Part shown: positions 1-10,730 of the stretch, piece by piece | Layout of the letters: the number at the start of each line of letters is the position of its first letter | Numbering within the stretch: position 1 is the stretch's first letter | NCBI RefSeq assembly: GCF_000801105.2 | Contig: NC_079517.1 | Coordinates: 9,796,001-9,860,000 of the forward strand | Source of the DNA: Raphanus sativus | Taxonomy: Eukaryota > Streptophyta > Magnoliopsida > Brassicales > Brassicaceae | Direction of reading: 5' to 3' | Length of the DNA stretch: 64,000 bases | The notes under the pieces: model-generated | What the model was told of the DNA's origin: nothing | What the model saw: only the letters and a program-made list of their open reading frames with translations | Database searches by the model: none | Position numbers and translations under genes: made by a program

Positions 1-603
1 TGAAGAACAAACCAAATGATTGAATCAATGATTTTTGGTGGCATTCTCTTGATCTTATGAGTATACTTGTTATGAAGATGTAAAACATTAATTGGGATAG
101 ATTAGCATACTGTTTACTTGGTTCGACTTGGCTGTGTGTTTTTTCTGAGCTTGTGCTTCTTGAGTTTACGGGCCTTTTGTGCATCAGCATTGCTATCTTT
201 AGAAGTTCTCATTCACACTCTACGTGTGCTTGCTTCACTGAAGCCATTCTGATAATCCAAGATATATGTGCATTCTCCTTATTCTTTATCAATGCCAAGT
301 TTACTTTTGATTCTCCAAAGATCATTGATGATTTGCACATTGATCAAGTGTTCCGATGCTTCCCCGTATGTTTTTAGAAAATATGCTGTCTCAGTTGCGT
401 CACATTCTGTCGTTATACACATATGAGTAAATTATCTTCTGCAAATAACATATGGTAATATTGAAGGGCCATCGTTTCCAAATCTGGTACCATCGATTTT
501 CTAAGCTTTCCAAGTTGTTCAAGTAATCCAATCAGGCAATCACAGCTTCTGACACATCCGATTCTATTGCTCTGGTTTTGTTGTTCTTCCCCTTTGTACT
601 AAA
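1..603 (-). other. Possible decayed 3' end of an unidentified minus-strand gene
   Basis: No complete gene is visible. On the minus strand several stretches look coding but do not join in one frame. One runs from about 570 to 413 and includes GLLEQLGKLRKSMVPDLET. A second, one base out of frame with it, runs from about 430 to 275 and includes TYGEASEHLINVQIINDLW. After two in-frame stops a basic stretch (about 214 to 119) reads KARKLKKHKLRKNTQPSRTK and then stops. The phase changes and stops fit a pseudogene, or an exon pattern I cannot resolve because the gene would have to continue upstream into a Helitron. I do not recognise the family. Chance open frames are the main alternative. Confidence 0.2.
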
Positions 604-1760
604 CTAGATTTTGACCCGCACGCTCGTGCGGGTTTATTTTTATATAAGATATGTTGCTATTCGTTTTTATATCAATATTAAAGTTGGACAAATTAAAAAC
701 TCAAATCCAAAAGATCGAATCGATCCCGATCCAAAAAGAAGTACCAAATCCGAACCGAAATTGATTAAATATCCAAATTATTCAAAATTTTGGTATTTAG
801 AGAATTGAAACCGAAACCGAATCCGATCCGAACCGAAATACTTCAGATACCCGAATGTATCCGAAAGAGATTTATATACTTATATATATTATTTTTTAGA
901 TTTAATGTGTATAAAAACATCCAGAATATATATTATACTTTTAAGTTGGTTTAAATTATTGATAATATATATAAATAGTCAAATGTAAATATCTAAAATA
1001 GTTAAAATATGCTCAAAACATCAAATTTTTTTGAAAATAATTACTGATTCTCTATCCAAATATTTAAATCAAACCAATTTATATGTTAAGTTTAGGTATT
1101 CTGACATATATTATTCAAATTTATATGTAATATATTATTTTATTTATATATTTTGAGAAATTTAAAGTACATAATAGATTTTAAAAATAATTTGAATGGA
1201 TTATCCGAACTCGAACTAACCCGCAAAGATCCCAATCGAATCCGAACTAAAACTTAGAAATATCCGAATGAGACTGAAATCTTTGACCCCGGGAACCCGA
1301 AACTCAAACAGACCTGAATCGAACCCGAATGGGTACCCTAACGTCCATCCCCAATTCATAGTCTATATTTTCCTTTAAAAAGAGAGCAAACATATAACTA
1401 TAGTATTTTATACGTACTATCGTATAAATAATCACATGTATTATTTTTAAAAATTTAACATGAAATATAAAATTCATAATTTAAGTTGGTATATAAAATT
1501 TGACTTTTATTGTTTTTTCCTTATATATATTTAAAACATTTGTTAATAGTGGTTATTGAAAAATATTTTAGTAAAAATAATTTTTTGAATATATGTATAT
1601 GTTGAATCATTTTTGATATAAATCAAATTTAAATTAGTATTTTGATTTGAAATATATATATATATATAAAATTAAATTTTGTTTTATGATTATTTTAGAC
1701 AAATTATATTTTTAGGTAATTTTCGTATATTTTAAAGTTGGCCCAAAATAATAATTTTTT
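604..1760 (-). mobile_element. Helitron-like non-autonomous element, 3' terminus at 604
   Basis: Read on the minus strand, the element ends with a perfect 8-bp-stem hairpin (arms 615-622 and 625-632, CCCGCACG/CGTGCGGG), then TCAAAAT and the CTAG terminus at 604-607, followed by a T. That is the classic Helitron 3' end (hairpin about 10 nt before CTRR, inserted at A|T). The body is AT-rich with a stretch of accgaac/ccgaat motifs at about 780-1350. No Rep/helicase coding is visible. A diverged copy lies in the opposite orientation at about 44450-45624, and the two share sequence out to about 1755. The 5' terminus was not located, so the right boundary is only the limit of recognised similarity. 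Confidence 0.6.
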
Positions 1761-2198
1761 TAATTTTTCTTAATAACATAAATTCATTATTTTCTTAATA
1801 TACTGCTATCTATATTTCCAATAACATTATATCTTTTTTTCTTACTGATATTTATGTTTCCAAATAAACTTTTTTTTTCTAAAATGTTGTCCATGTTTTC
1901 AAACAAACATTTTTTTTTCAAACTGCTATCCAAGTTTCCAAACAAACATTTCTTTTAAATTGTTATCCAAGTTTCCAAACAAACCTAATTTATACTTCAG
2001 TTTTAACAATATAGAAATATTATACTAAATGTTAAAGAAATCATATATTATTAAATTGGTTACTAAAAATACATTATCTCAAAAAAAGTAAAAAAAAAAT
2101 TTCATGTTTCCATAAACTAAAGATCAATCGTTGGGTTTGGTTTTGAATTATACAATTGGTCATATGTTTTATTAATTTGGTTTTGAATTATACAATCG

Positions 2199-2590
2199 TT
2201 GGAGGGTTATGAGGGCTTAATGGGGGCACGAAATGTTCGGGCAAGTATGTCTCCCCTGCACGCGGAGGTGGAAGCATTGATTTGGGCAATGGAATGTATG
2301 AAGAATTTACGTCAGTTTCAGGTTACATTTGCAACGGATTGTTCTCAGTTGGTGAAGATGGTTTCAGAACCAGAAGAGTGGCCGGCGTTTGCAAATTATC
2401 TGGAGGATATTAAGAGTCTACAAAGTATTTCCATAGCTCACAGCTCATTCATGTACCAAGGACGGCAAATACAAAGGCGGATCGTTTAGCACGCAGTGCC
2501 AGACAACAATCGTCTTTTGTCATTCACATGGATGCCGAGCTACCAGTTTGGTGTACAGAGTCAATATGAGTCTGTGTGTTTGATGACAAA
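2199..2590 (+). pseudogene. LINE RNase H-like domain remnant (3' end of a non-LTR retrotransposon)
   Basis: The frame starting at 2199 contains SPLHAEVEALIWAMECMKN and ATDCSQLVKMV. These match the plant LINE/RVT_3-type RNase H pattern, with HAE as one catalytic acid and the TDC region as the next. After about codon 84 the expected motif LIHVPRTANTKADRLARSAR continues one base out of phase (about 2440-2505), ending at a TGA near 2570. A single-base frameshift therefore interrupts the domain. A short A-run follows at about 2587-2596, as expected at a LINE 3' end. Reverse transcriptase is absent. This is a dead 5'-truncated insertion. Confidence 0.6.
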
Positions 2591-2599
2591 AAAAAAATG

Positions 2600-3630
2600 T
2601 TTTATTATTTGGGCCATATAGTTACTAAAAGCCCAAACAGATATAAACTTTTATTTCTAACCTAACAGCCGAAATTATGGGTTACAAAACGAACGGGATT
2701 TTCAAATTATGAAAGAGTTATTATTGAGTTATTAAAAACGACGGTGTTTTAATTAGAGTGGCATGAGAAGGTAATTTTTGTGCAAAACTTAGGGTTAAAT
2801 ACTATTTGTACTTCAATTTTAATAGATTAGATAACACATTTTAAATCAAATTAATCCTTTTAAAAAATTAAATATTTTTTCAAAAGAAAAAAAATGAAAG
2901 AAGACCTAATTTGAAATAAGAAAAGGAAGACTATATTTGGGACACTTGTGACCGGTTCGACCATATGATTCTAAGAGCATCTAGATTCTATAGCCCATTG
3001 TTATTTTTACATCTTTATGCTATAATACATGAAAAAATGATCCATCCCATCTATATAATAAAGGAATTCTATTTATTCTTCTTTAAATATAGTAAAAAAA
3101 AAGCGTTCCTCTATTATAGAGTCATATTTTTTTTAAATAGTTCTTTAATTTTCAAAACTTTTATATTTATAACCAAAATAATTATTTTATAGAAAAATAT
3201 ATTTTTTGTAAAAATAAAACTATTATTTTTATTTACATAATAGTTTTTTAATACAACTTTAATTTAAACAAATTCATAATTTTATAAAAATCTTTTAAAA
3301 ATTAAAAGTCAATAGTGTTAGGTATCAACTTTTATAAATAAAAGAAGCTTCTTGTAAAATTAAAATATAATTTTTTGAGAATATTTCTTTATAGAGGCAA
3401 AAATAAAGAAATGCATTAGAAAGAAATTCATCTATATTTTAAAGTTAAAAAATAAAAAAAATACATTTGAAAAAAGGTAATCTATGTTTGACTAAAAAGA
3501 AAAATAAATAATAAATAATAATAATTTGTGAGATTTCAGCTAGGCTATTCTTTCTTTTTCCTTTTTGCTTAAAAAGGAAAGACTTTAGAAAAAGACATAA
3601 ATCTAAAGAGGAGAGGAATTATATTAAAAA
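2600..3630. other. AT-rich intergenic stretch, MITE-like debris
   Basis: No gene was seen. At about 2973 there is a taagagcatctag motif of the kind that starts many small Brassica MITEs. It is followed by AT-rich sequence whose right terminus I could not fix. Short open frames here are low-complexity (Phe/Ile/Lys-rich) and not believable as genes. Confidence 0.3.
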
Positions 3631-3633
3631 AAA

Positions 3634-3643
3634 AAACCCTAAA
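3634..3643 (+). promoter_or_regulatory. telo-box (AAACCCTAAA) upstream of eIF3j
   Basis: AAACCCTAAA lies about 470 bp upstream of the eIF3j start codon, close to the probable transcription start and before the leader intron. In plants the telo-box is enriched near the start of genes for ribosomes and translation. Function at this site is inferred from motif and position only. Confidence 0.5.
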
Positions 3644-4102
3644 TCCCCCACCCAGCCGTTTAAAAGCCTATCGCATCCTCTTTACATCGGAGACCGATCT
3701 CATCCAAAGTACACGCTCCTTCCATCTTCCTCGCTGAGTCTCGGTATGTTAATCTTCTTCAAAGTTTCTGCTTTCGCTTCTAGCTCTTAAGAAAAAAAAA
3801 AATCTCAATTCTGTCAAAGCGGTTGATCTCTGTTGTGTTTTTCCCTAAATTGCCCAACCTTATGCTGTTTGTTTCTCGAATTGAGACTTATCTGTGTACG
3901 ATTTATTAATTCTCATTCGTTTTCCCAATCTTGATTTATGCTCCAGAACGTTAGATTTGTAGATTAGTATGCCCAATTTGTGTTGTCTTTCTCCTTATAT
4001 GCAGAACAAGTATGTTCTGTCTGATTCTAATGTCTTGACAGGTTTTACAGTTGGATTTACATATCAGCCTTGTATTTTTTTACTCGATAACTACTAGCAA
4101 TT

Positions 4103-5248
4103 ATGGATGATTGGGGTAAGATTATACTTTAATATCTCTTTATGTGTTTTTTTATCTATAATCACATTACAAAATTGATTCACTTGCGCAAGTGTGAATC
4201 TTATTGAAAGTTTGATTGCTTATAGTTTTTTTTTATTTTTTTGATGATTTCAGAGGATGAGCAGCTTGCACCACTTCCAGCTAAAGTTGAGCTTAAAAGC
4301 AACTGGGATGACGAGGATGTAGATGAGAATGTAGATGAGAATGATATTAAGGACTCTTGGGAGGAGGATGATGATGATGATGACAACGACGAACCTGCTC
4401 CGGTACAGCCTGCTACTGAGAAGGCTAAAGCAGCAGCCAAAGCTGTTGAAAAGAAGGGTAAAGCAGCCGATGTTCCCAAAGAAGCACCAAAGGAAGAAGA
4501 ACCTTTGGATCCTATCTCTGAGAAACTTCGCATGCAGAGGTAATATATAATAAAATCTTTCTACTTTTTTTTTTGTTGAGACAGAGATTTTATAAACAGA
4601 GCAAAGACAGTGTGTTCTTATACGTTAATGCTCTTTCTCTCACAGGCTTGTTGAAGAAGCTGACTACAAGGCAACTGCTGAACTCTTTGGAACGAAGGGT
4701 GAAGAGACAAAACTCGATGTGTTCATCCCCAAGTCTGAAAGCGATTTTTTGGAATATGCTGAAATGATTTCTCATAGGCTTAAACCATATGAGGTTTGTT
4801 TGCATAAGCCTTTCTTCTCTTTATATAGTAAACGCTCTTGGCAAGTTGGCATGTTTTGAACTTATATATTTTGGTTTCTTCTGTTTGCAGAAAAGTTATC
4901 ATTATATTGCGCTACTCAAAGCAGTCATGAGACATTCCGTGACCAACATGAAGGCAGCAGATGTTAAAGATGTTGCTTCGTCCATTACAGCAATAGCAAA
5001 TGAAAAACTTAAGGCGGAGAAAGAAGCTGCTGCTGGTAGAAAGAAGACTGGTATGTGCATTGACACTCACTCTCACCTTCTAATTTTTGGGTTATTGATT
5101 TGTAGATTCGTTATTTTGAAGTTTTAAGTGTGAATTTTTTTTTTTGTGATGATCAGGTGGGAAAAAGAAACAACTGATTGTAGATAAGGCCAACGACGAT
5201 CTAGTGGCTGGTCCTTATGATGCCATGGACGATTTCGAGTTCATGTAG
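4103..5248 (+). CDS. Eukaryotic translation initiation factor 3 subunit J (eIF3j)
   Basis: Five coding exons: 4103-4115, 4254-4539, 4646-4793, 4891-5050 and 5157-5248. All introns are GT-AG. Joined length is 699 nt, or 232 aa, normal for plant eIF3j. The protein starts MDDWEDEQLAPLP; the first exon carries only 13 coding bases. Residues about 20-55 are highly acidic (runs of D/E encoded by GAT/GAG triplets), then an Ala/Lys-rich linker. The conserved core follows (LFGTKGEETKLDVFIPKSES, then YHYIALLKAVMRH), and the end is YDAMDDFEFM. eIF3j is a loosely bound subunit of cytosolic eIF3 that binds the 40S decoding centre and helps mRNA recruitment and recycling. A leader intron runs from about 3744 to 4041, after a pyrimidine-rich start region. 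The Arabidopsis counterpart, from memory, is At1g66070. Confidence 0.93.
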
Positions 5249-5937
5249 ATTATAAGAGCTTTTTTGAGAGCATGTAATTTGGATTTGTCTATTTCATCAT
5301 TTATCACTCAGAAGAAGAACAAAAGTTTATTATTTCTGGAAATATTACTTGGAGAAAAAAACAAAGCTTGATTTATGAGTATTGGTCAGTTTGGTCTGGA
5401 GAGATTATTTAAAGAGTCATGTTTTGTTTTTGATTTTGATTTTGTTTTTGAACTAATACTTGAATCAATTTGGTGGTCTTATAAATTTGACATTGTTGTG
5501 AAGATAGTGATTAATCTCTTAATTGATTTTATTGTCTTATTTCCCAAGACATTTAATTTCATGTTTGCTATGATTCTCTGATAAGAGCAGTCTTCTTTTC
5601 ACATTTTTCAGGTTTCAAATTGTTTTGCCCCGTCTCTTAATGCAAAATCTTTTGATTAAAGAGTTCTTTCTTTTTTTTTTGGGTAAACGATTAGAGTTTT
5701 AACACTGCAATTGGTAGTAGGCAACTAGGCATTAGGCTTAGCCCATTTTATAAAAGGTTTACTTTTGTTTAAACTAATCTTATTTCCCACCGAACGAAGA
5801 AACTCCTAATATTGGGTCCTTGATTAGAGCTAGTGTTTTCTTTCAACACTCTTAAAAAGCTCTACACATGTCTTGTCTTTGCTCCTGGTTTTCTCTCTGT
5901 CATCACTCTCTCTGTCTCTCATCACTAGCTGGGGACT
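5249..5937. other. Intergenic: eIF3j 3' UTR and spacer
   Basis: The first 150-300 bp are probably eIF3j 3' UTR. The remainder is T-rich spacer. No gene, RNA gene or clear repeat was seen. Confidence 0.4.
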
Positions 5938-6577
5938 ATGGCTTTGTTAATTTCATCCAAAAACCACATCCATGTGAGACCGGATTTTTATGGTCTTGGT
6001 GCGCTCCGAGACCTTGGAATTGGATGGTATGCAATCCGAGCAACCCTTGTAGCCAACAACTTTGAGCTTCCCAAAACAGTCACGGCCTCTCCAGCCACCG
6101 TCCTAAACGACTCAGGAGTGATTCTCTCCTGTGGAGCATCTCTGAGCTTGGAAGACGGACGAACCGCAACCATATACGGCTCTTTCTTGGCAAACCTTAC
6201 AATGGAGATAACAGCCACTGGAACAAAAGGCACACTTCGTGTTGACGACTTTGTTATCCCGTTCCAAGAGACCGAGGCATCGTTCACCACGTGCACTAAA
6301 GCTTGTTCAACAAGCCCGTGACCGCGTGGGTTAATCCTCCGAGTGAACAAACGGTTAAGACAGAGCTCCCGCAAGAGGCGTGTATGGTGAAAGAATTTGG
6401 GACCATGAGCTTCCCTACCCCTATTTCTTTGCCAGGCTGGTTGGAGAAATCAAGAACAAGGGTGCAAAGCCTGATGGGTTTTGGCCAAGCATTAGCCAGA
6501 AGACACAGCTGGTGGTTGATGCTGTTAAAGAGTCTATTGATAAGAACTATCAACAGATTAATCTTTTTACTCGTTGA
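5938..6577 (+). pseudogene. 3' fragment of a Gfo/Idh/MocA-type oxidoreductase (At4g09670-like)
   Basis: The fragment matches the C-terminal half of the plant NAD(P)-binding oxidoreductase family that I recall as At4g09670. The first part has DLGIGWYAIRATLVANNFEL, VILSCGASLSLEDGRTATIY and LANLTMEITATGTKGTLRV. The frame then shifts near 6300 to NKPVTAWVNPPSEQTVKTEL, and again near 6400-6440 to FARLVGEIKNKGAKPDGFW. It ends NYQQINLFTR at 6577. Between KEF and FARL there is an extra segment of about 30 bp. The N-terminal Rossmann half with the nucleotide-binding glycines is missing upstream. Two frame breaks plus 5' truncation make it a pseudogene, unless some breaks are assembly errors. Confidence 0.75.
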
Positions 6578-6829
6578 AAAAAAGGGCCTCCAAGTAGACA
6601 TTCTATTTTCTTGTTTCGGAAGACTTTGTTGCATTTCTTCTTTTTTTTTTGCTAAAATTAATAATTGTTGTATCTCCAAGGTTTTGTTTTATGAATATGA
6701 CCATACACTTTTGCAGCTAATGTGATCAATTTCTCTCTGACTGAGACGTTTGAAATTAGTTTGGCACATCATCATTTAAATTTGTCATCTTATATATTAA
6801 TATTTATATATTGTTTATTTGATTTAATT

Positions 6830-7014
6830 TTTGATCACATATTTCTCACAGACTATACAATACATAGAACAATAAATTACATCATATCTCTTGTTTATTT
6901 ACTGTTTACAGAAATATTAATATATAATTTATATATATTTTAATTTAATTTTTGATCCCATATTTCTCACAGACTATACAATACATAGAACAATAAATTA
7001 CATCGGATGTCTTG
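6830..7014. repeat. 121-bp-spaced direct duplication of the DC1 gene 3' end
   Basis: Positions 6830-6893 and 6951-7014 are nearly identical (tttgatcacatatttctcac versus tttgatcccatatttctcac, continuing through acatagaacaataaattac). The right copy encodes the last codons of the DC1 gene. The left copy is a non-coding duplicate just past its stop. Similarity weakly continues into the AT-rich sequence before each copy. Confidence 0.8.
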
Positions 7015-8723
7015 TAGACGATCTTGTCTTCGCAACGTTTGCGGCATCGTTTGCATGTGTACCGTGTGAGCAGGAGATCATTGCAAAGAACATCGTATTT
7101 TCCTTCATGAAGTGTAATCTCTTTACAAGGTAAGATGTACATGTTGATCCCGTGTAAGCATTCAATATGGAGTTGGATGTCACAATCATAGCACGTATAT
7201 ATTCCATTCTTGGGAAGTATTTCTTTTTCACAGACATCACACCAATGTTGACCACTCGAGTCTTCTTCATATGAAAATATGAGAGGATGTTCATCATGAT
7301 TGTAATTGAACTTCATTGGTAGAATTGCACAGGGAAAACAAAACACAAAATCACATTCTCCACATTCTAAACGGATCTTTTCGGTTTTCTTACAAATCGA
7401 ACACATTCTTGCAGATCCAGGTTGAGATGGTAGGAACAAAAGATGTGGATGACATTGATGATTAAGTGGTACAGATACAGCTGCACAATTCACGTCTAAC
7501 TTGAAAAGACAATCGGCCATTTGACACACATACCTGAAACTGTTGCATACACGAAAGCAAGCTGAACACCCAAACGTAGTTTGTAGATTTTCCTCTTGTA
7601 AGAAAAGAGGGTGAGGATGTAACACATGTTGTTTCTTAACTGGAAGATGTGCACATACTTTGTGGAGAACAAAATCACATTCCAAGCAATCATAAATATC
7701 ACCTTCATAAATGCGAAATGCGCATGCTTGGCAGTGCTTGTTAATCTTTGTTTTCTCAACTTCTTTGAGGAGTCGCATATGATGTTTATGACTGAAGTGT
7801 TTTATAATTCCATCACTTATCTCTTCAAACGGCATAATATTTTCATATATTTCTTCGGGTTCTCCTTCAAGTTCTTTTCCATCCCATACATCTTTATGTA
7901 TAGCACACTGGGAATGAGCAAAGTAATAACAACCTTTCAAGCAAGAATATCCTCCATAATTTTGGTTTATTTTTTTCCGGCAAATCCCGCAAAACCATTC
8001 TCCAGAAAGAAACGAAGAAGTGAAAGAGAGGCGATGTTCATGACGAGAAATCTTTATGACGTATGGCGAGTAGATACACTTTTTATGGACTACATAATCA
8101 CATTGATGACAGACATAAATAAAGTACCTCCGATCATTCAAAGCGCAAACATCACAAGTCATGGAGGCTTCTCTAGGAATGTAGTAGAGTGTATGTTCAT
8201 GCCTTTTCTTGTGGTCTATTGTAAGGAGTACCGGTTGTTCCGCACAATCACGACAAATGCTAAAATTACATACAAAACAATAATAAAAGTGAGTTTTATA
8301 AGCGTAACAACAATAGCATACTTTGTTCGGTGCCGCTAACGAAAATACGAGAACTTGGAGCGGATGTTTAGGATGATAAGGATTGTTGGTCATCGGTTTG
8401 ATACACTCTTTATGAAAACCAATAGTATTGGTTTTAGAGATCCTCTTATCGAACTCCTCGCATAAATAATACCCGGTGGTGCTATCTAACTCACGCTCGC
8501 AAAAGTTGCATGGAAATTCTTTATCTTTGTTTTCTTCGTTCTGGCACCATACAAGCGGATGAGTATTATCTGTAGGCGGGGACTCCTTGTCGTTTTCTAG
8601 ACCGGGAAAACCGAACAATACAATTGGTGAATCTTTGAATCGTGCTGAGCGAAATTCCTCTCTGTTTTTGTACCCTGGACGGGTGCATACGATAACAGTA
8701 GGAGCAGGCTGAATTAAGTCCAT
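6945..8723 (-). CDS. DC1/C1-like zinc-finger domain protein (Cys/His-rich)
   Basis: A single uninterrupted frame of 592 aa begins at the ATG at 8723 (MDLIQPAPTVIVCTRPGYKN). The frame is open further upstream only from a TTG codon at 8777, so the ATG is preferred. About eight Cys/His-rich C1_2/DC1 units follow one another, each with a leading H-x-H or HPL and spaced C-x2-C pairs. Examples are CNFCERELDSTTGYYLCEE, FCGICRKKINQNYGGYSC, HWCDVCEKEILPKNGIYTCY and a terminal YTCKRCRKRCEDKIVYKT. The family is very large in Brassicaceae, mostly intronless and tandemly amplified. Predicted zinc or lipid binding is by analogy with C1 domains, and roles in stress signalling are suggested for a few members. 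A TATA motif (TATAAATA on this strand) sits at 8829-8836, about 106 bp upstream of the ATG. The 3' end is duplicated next door. Confidence 0.88.
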   Translation of the reverse strand: MDLIQPAPTVIVCTRPGYKNREEFRSARFKDSPIVLFGFPGLENDKESPPTDNTHPLVWCQNEENKDKEFPCNFCERELDSTTGYYLCEEFDKRISKTNTIGFHKECIKPMTNNPYHPKHPLQVLVFSLAAPNKVCYCCYAYKTHFYYCFVCNFSICRDCAEQPVLLTIDHKKRHEHTLYYIPREASMTCDVCALNDRRYFIYVCHQCDYVVHKKCIYSPYVIKISRHEHRLSFTSSFLSGEWFCGICRKKINQNYGGYSCLKGCYYFAHSQCAIHKDVWDGKELEGEPEEIYENIMPFEEISDGIIKHFSHKHHMRLLKEVEKTKINKHCQACAFRIYEGDIYDCLECDFVLHKVCAHLPVKKQHVLHPHPLFLQEENLQTTFGCSACFRVCNSFRYVCQMADCLFKLDVNCAAVSVPLNHQCHPHLLFLPSQPGSARMCSICKKTEKIRLECGECDFVFCFPCAILPMKFNYNHDEHPLIFSYEEDSSGQHWCDVCEKEILPKNGIYTCYDCDIQLHIECLHGINMYILPCKEITLHEGKYDVLCNDLLLTRYTCKRCRKRCEDKIVYKTSDVIYCSMYCIVCEKYGIKN

Positions 8724-8828
8724 GGTTGGAACCAGTTTGATACGGGGGCTGGTGGTTATGAAGTTATGATGGATCAATCGTTTGAGAAATCAGAAAGTAG
8801 AATACAATGTACCTTGGATAAAGTAATG

Positions 8829-8836
8829 TATTTATA
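8829..8836 (-). promoter_or_regulatory. TATA box of the DC1-domain gene
   Basis: On the minus strand this reads TATAAATA, 106 bp before the ATG at 8723. Transcription would start near 8800. The position relative to the ATG supports the ATG start rather than the TTG-extended frame. Confidence 0.5.
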
Positions 8837-8839
8837 GTG

Positions 8840-9659
8840 TCGGTTATTTTTATTGCAATGATTCTTAAATTGTTTAGACTTCACAGGTAAAGTACTAATG
8901 CCATGATTCTATTCGATCCTCCACTTAACATTTTTAATAACTTTTTTCCTAAAGAAGAGCCCGAAGGAAAGGTTAGACAGACAAACACATATTCTTTATT
9001 CTTTTCTTCCACATAACATTGTGCATTCTTACAATTTTTTTTTTCACCTTGCAATATCCTGAATCTATAGAAAAGTCCAAAATAATTTTTAAAAAATATT
9101 GCAGTCCACAGATGGATCCACACTCTGGAGATTCTCTTCAAGTAATACATAAAACATAATTTTATATTTGTGTGGACAAAAAGCAATTAAGCATAGTAAG
9201 TGCTTTCAAACCAAGATCGTTTAAGACTATGATTATCGCTATAACCGTAGTGCACCACGGTTTCTGAGGCTCAATTTTTTTGTCTGATTAAAAAAAATAT
9301 ATTAAAAAGTGCATCAATCGTGGACCGCCACGTATTAGTAGAGTCCGCGAACAATGCAAAAAATAGATCAAAGTCGATCTTTATTTCATAACTTCTAAAA
9401 CCGATTTTAGAGGTTTTTGTGGATCCCAAATCATAAAATTTGTTAAGAAACCCACTAATCTCCCGCAATAATCATGCTTTAACTCACTGAAATTCTCCTA
9501 CCACTAAATTTTTACTTCATGGTTAATTTCTTATGATCACTTAAGAAAGAGAAAAGGAAGATAACATTGTATAGCAAAAAAAAAAATTATAATGAATTAA
9601 CTGGCTCATATAAAAAGTTAATATAAAATAGTCTTATGTTAATATAAAAGTTATCCATC

Positions 9660-9660
<1 letters not shown>
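8840..9660. other. Intergenic spacer upstream of the DC1 gene
   Basis: No gene was seen. Two short minus-strand open frames (near 8881-9186 and 9271-9468) lack recognisable domains and are probably chance. Confidence 0.3.

Positions 9661-9666
<6 letters not shown>

Positions 9667-9704
<38 letters not shown>
9667..9704. repeat. (TA)n microsatellite
   Basis: About 19 perfect TA units. Confidence 0.9.
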
Positions 9705-9706
<2 letters not shown>

Positions 9707-10730
9707 TTTAATTATATTTGTGTACATTTGTTATCAAGGAATGGTCTCAAATAGCTTAAAACATATATTATTTCCAAACTAGTCCATAAAAGTTTAAATA
9801 ACCAAATTAGTTTTCATTAAAAATTTAAATAATAATTATATCATTTTTACAAATATAATAAATATATAATATTTATGTAATTTTATTTATTTTTTTCTCA
9901 AAAATAATTTGAGAAACAAGTTTGCTTTAAAAACCTCTAGTAAGACCTATCTAAATATGTATGATATTTTTTTCTAAATTTGAGTTATATGCATATTTAA
10001 GAAAACATTAGCGAATAAGTATAATATTTTCTTAAAATTTAGAAAGCTATTGGTAAACATGAATATTGTTTTCATAAATTTTGGGAAAATTTTGGGACAT
10101 GTGTGATTAATATATATTTTAAATGTGTATTTAGAAAGATTTTCAAACACTTTACTACTTGAATTAAATGTATATTTAGTAAAATATCTTTCAATATGTA
10201 TATTTTATTAAAATGTAGTAAAACTTCAGGAAAATTATCTAAACTACCACATTCCTAATATCATTTTCATGTTTACATAACCACATTTACCTTCACTTTC
10301 AAAAAGGTAAATAAACACTTATAATCTTAGGATTAACTAATAGATTTAGAGTTTAAAGTTGAGGGGTAGAGTTTTAAAATACGGAGTTTAGAATTTTAAT
10401 AAATATATAAATAAATAATTAATTTAAAGAAAAATCGTTTCAAAAAGAATTTCTGGATATCAAAAGAAAATTTGAAAAAAGAAAAAATAAATTCAATTTT
10501 TTTTTAGAATTTGAAAACTATATAAGAAATTATTATTTATTATTTATTTAAATAATTATATATATAAGGATATAAAATTATTTTGCTTCTTTAGTGTAGA
10601 AGGTATTTGTCAAAATATCTCATCAATAAAGGTTAATATAAATAATGGTACTAGCAATGGGGTGAATTTGATATTCCCCCAAAACTTCATGAATTGATAT
10701 CTCAATTTCATAAAAGAAAATTTAGTTTTA
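9705..10730. other. Extremely AT-rich repeat-derived DNA
   Basis: No coding potential. The segment near 10240-10400 (taccacattcctaatatcattttcatgtttacataacc, then gattaactaatagatttag) resembles the left end of the inverted-repeat element at 13124. It is probably a decayed relative. Confidence 0.35.

Noticed and set aside
4201..4533. Ser-rich open frame on the minus strand
   Set aside because: Antisense shadow of the acidic GAT/GAG-rich eIF3j exon 2.
7626..8339. 237-codon plus-strand frame
   Set aside because: Lies entirely opposite the DC1-domain gene; no domain of its own.
8724..8777. N-terminal extension of the DC1 protein from 8777
   Set aside because: The upstream codon is TTG, not ATG; the first ATG is at 8723 and suits the TATA position.
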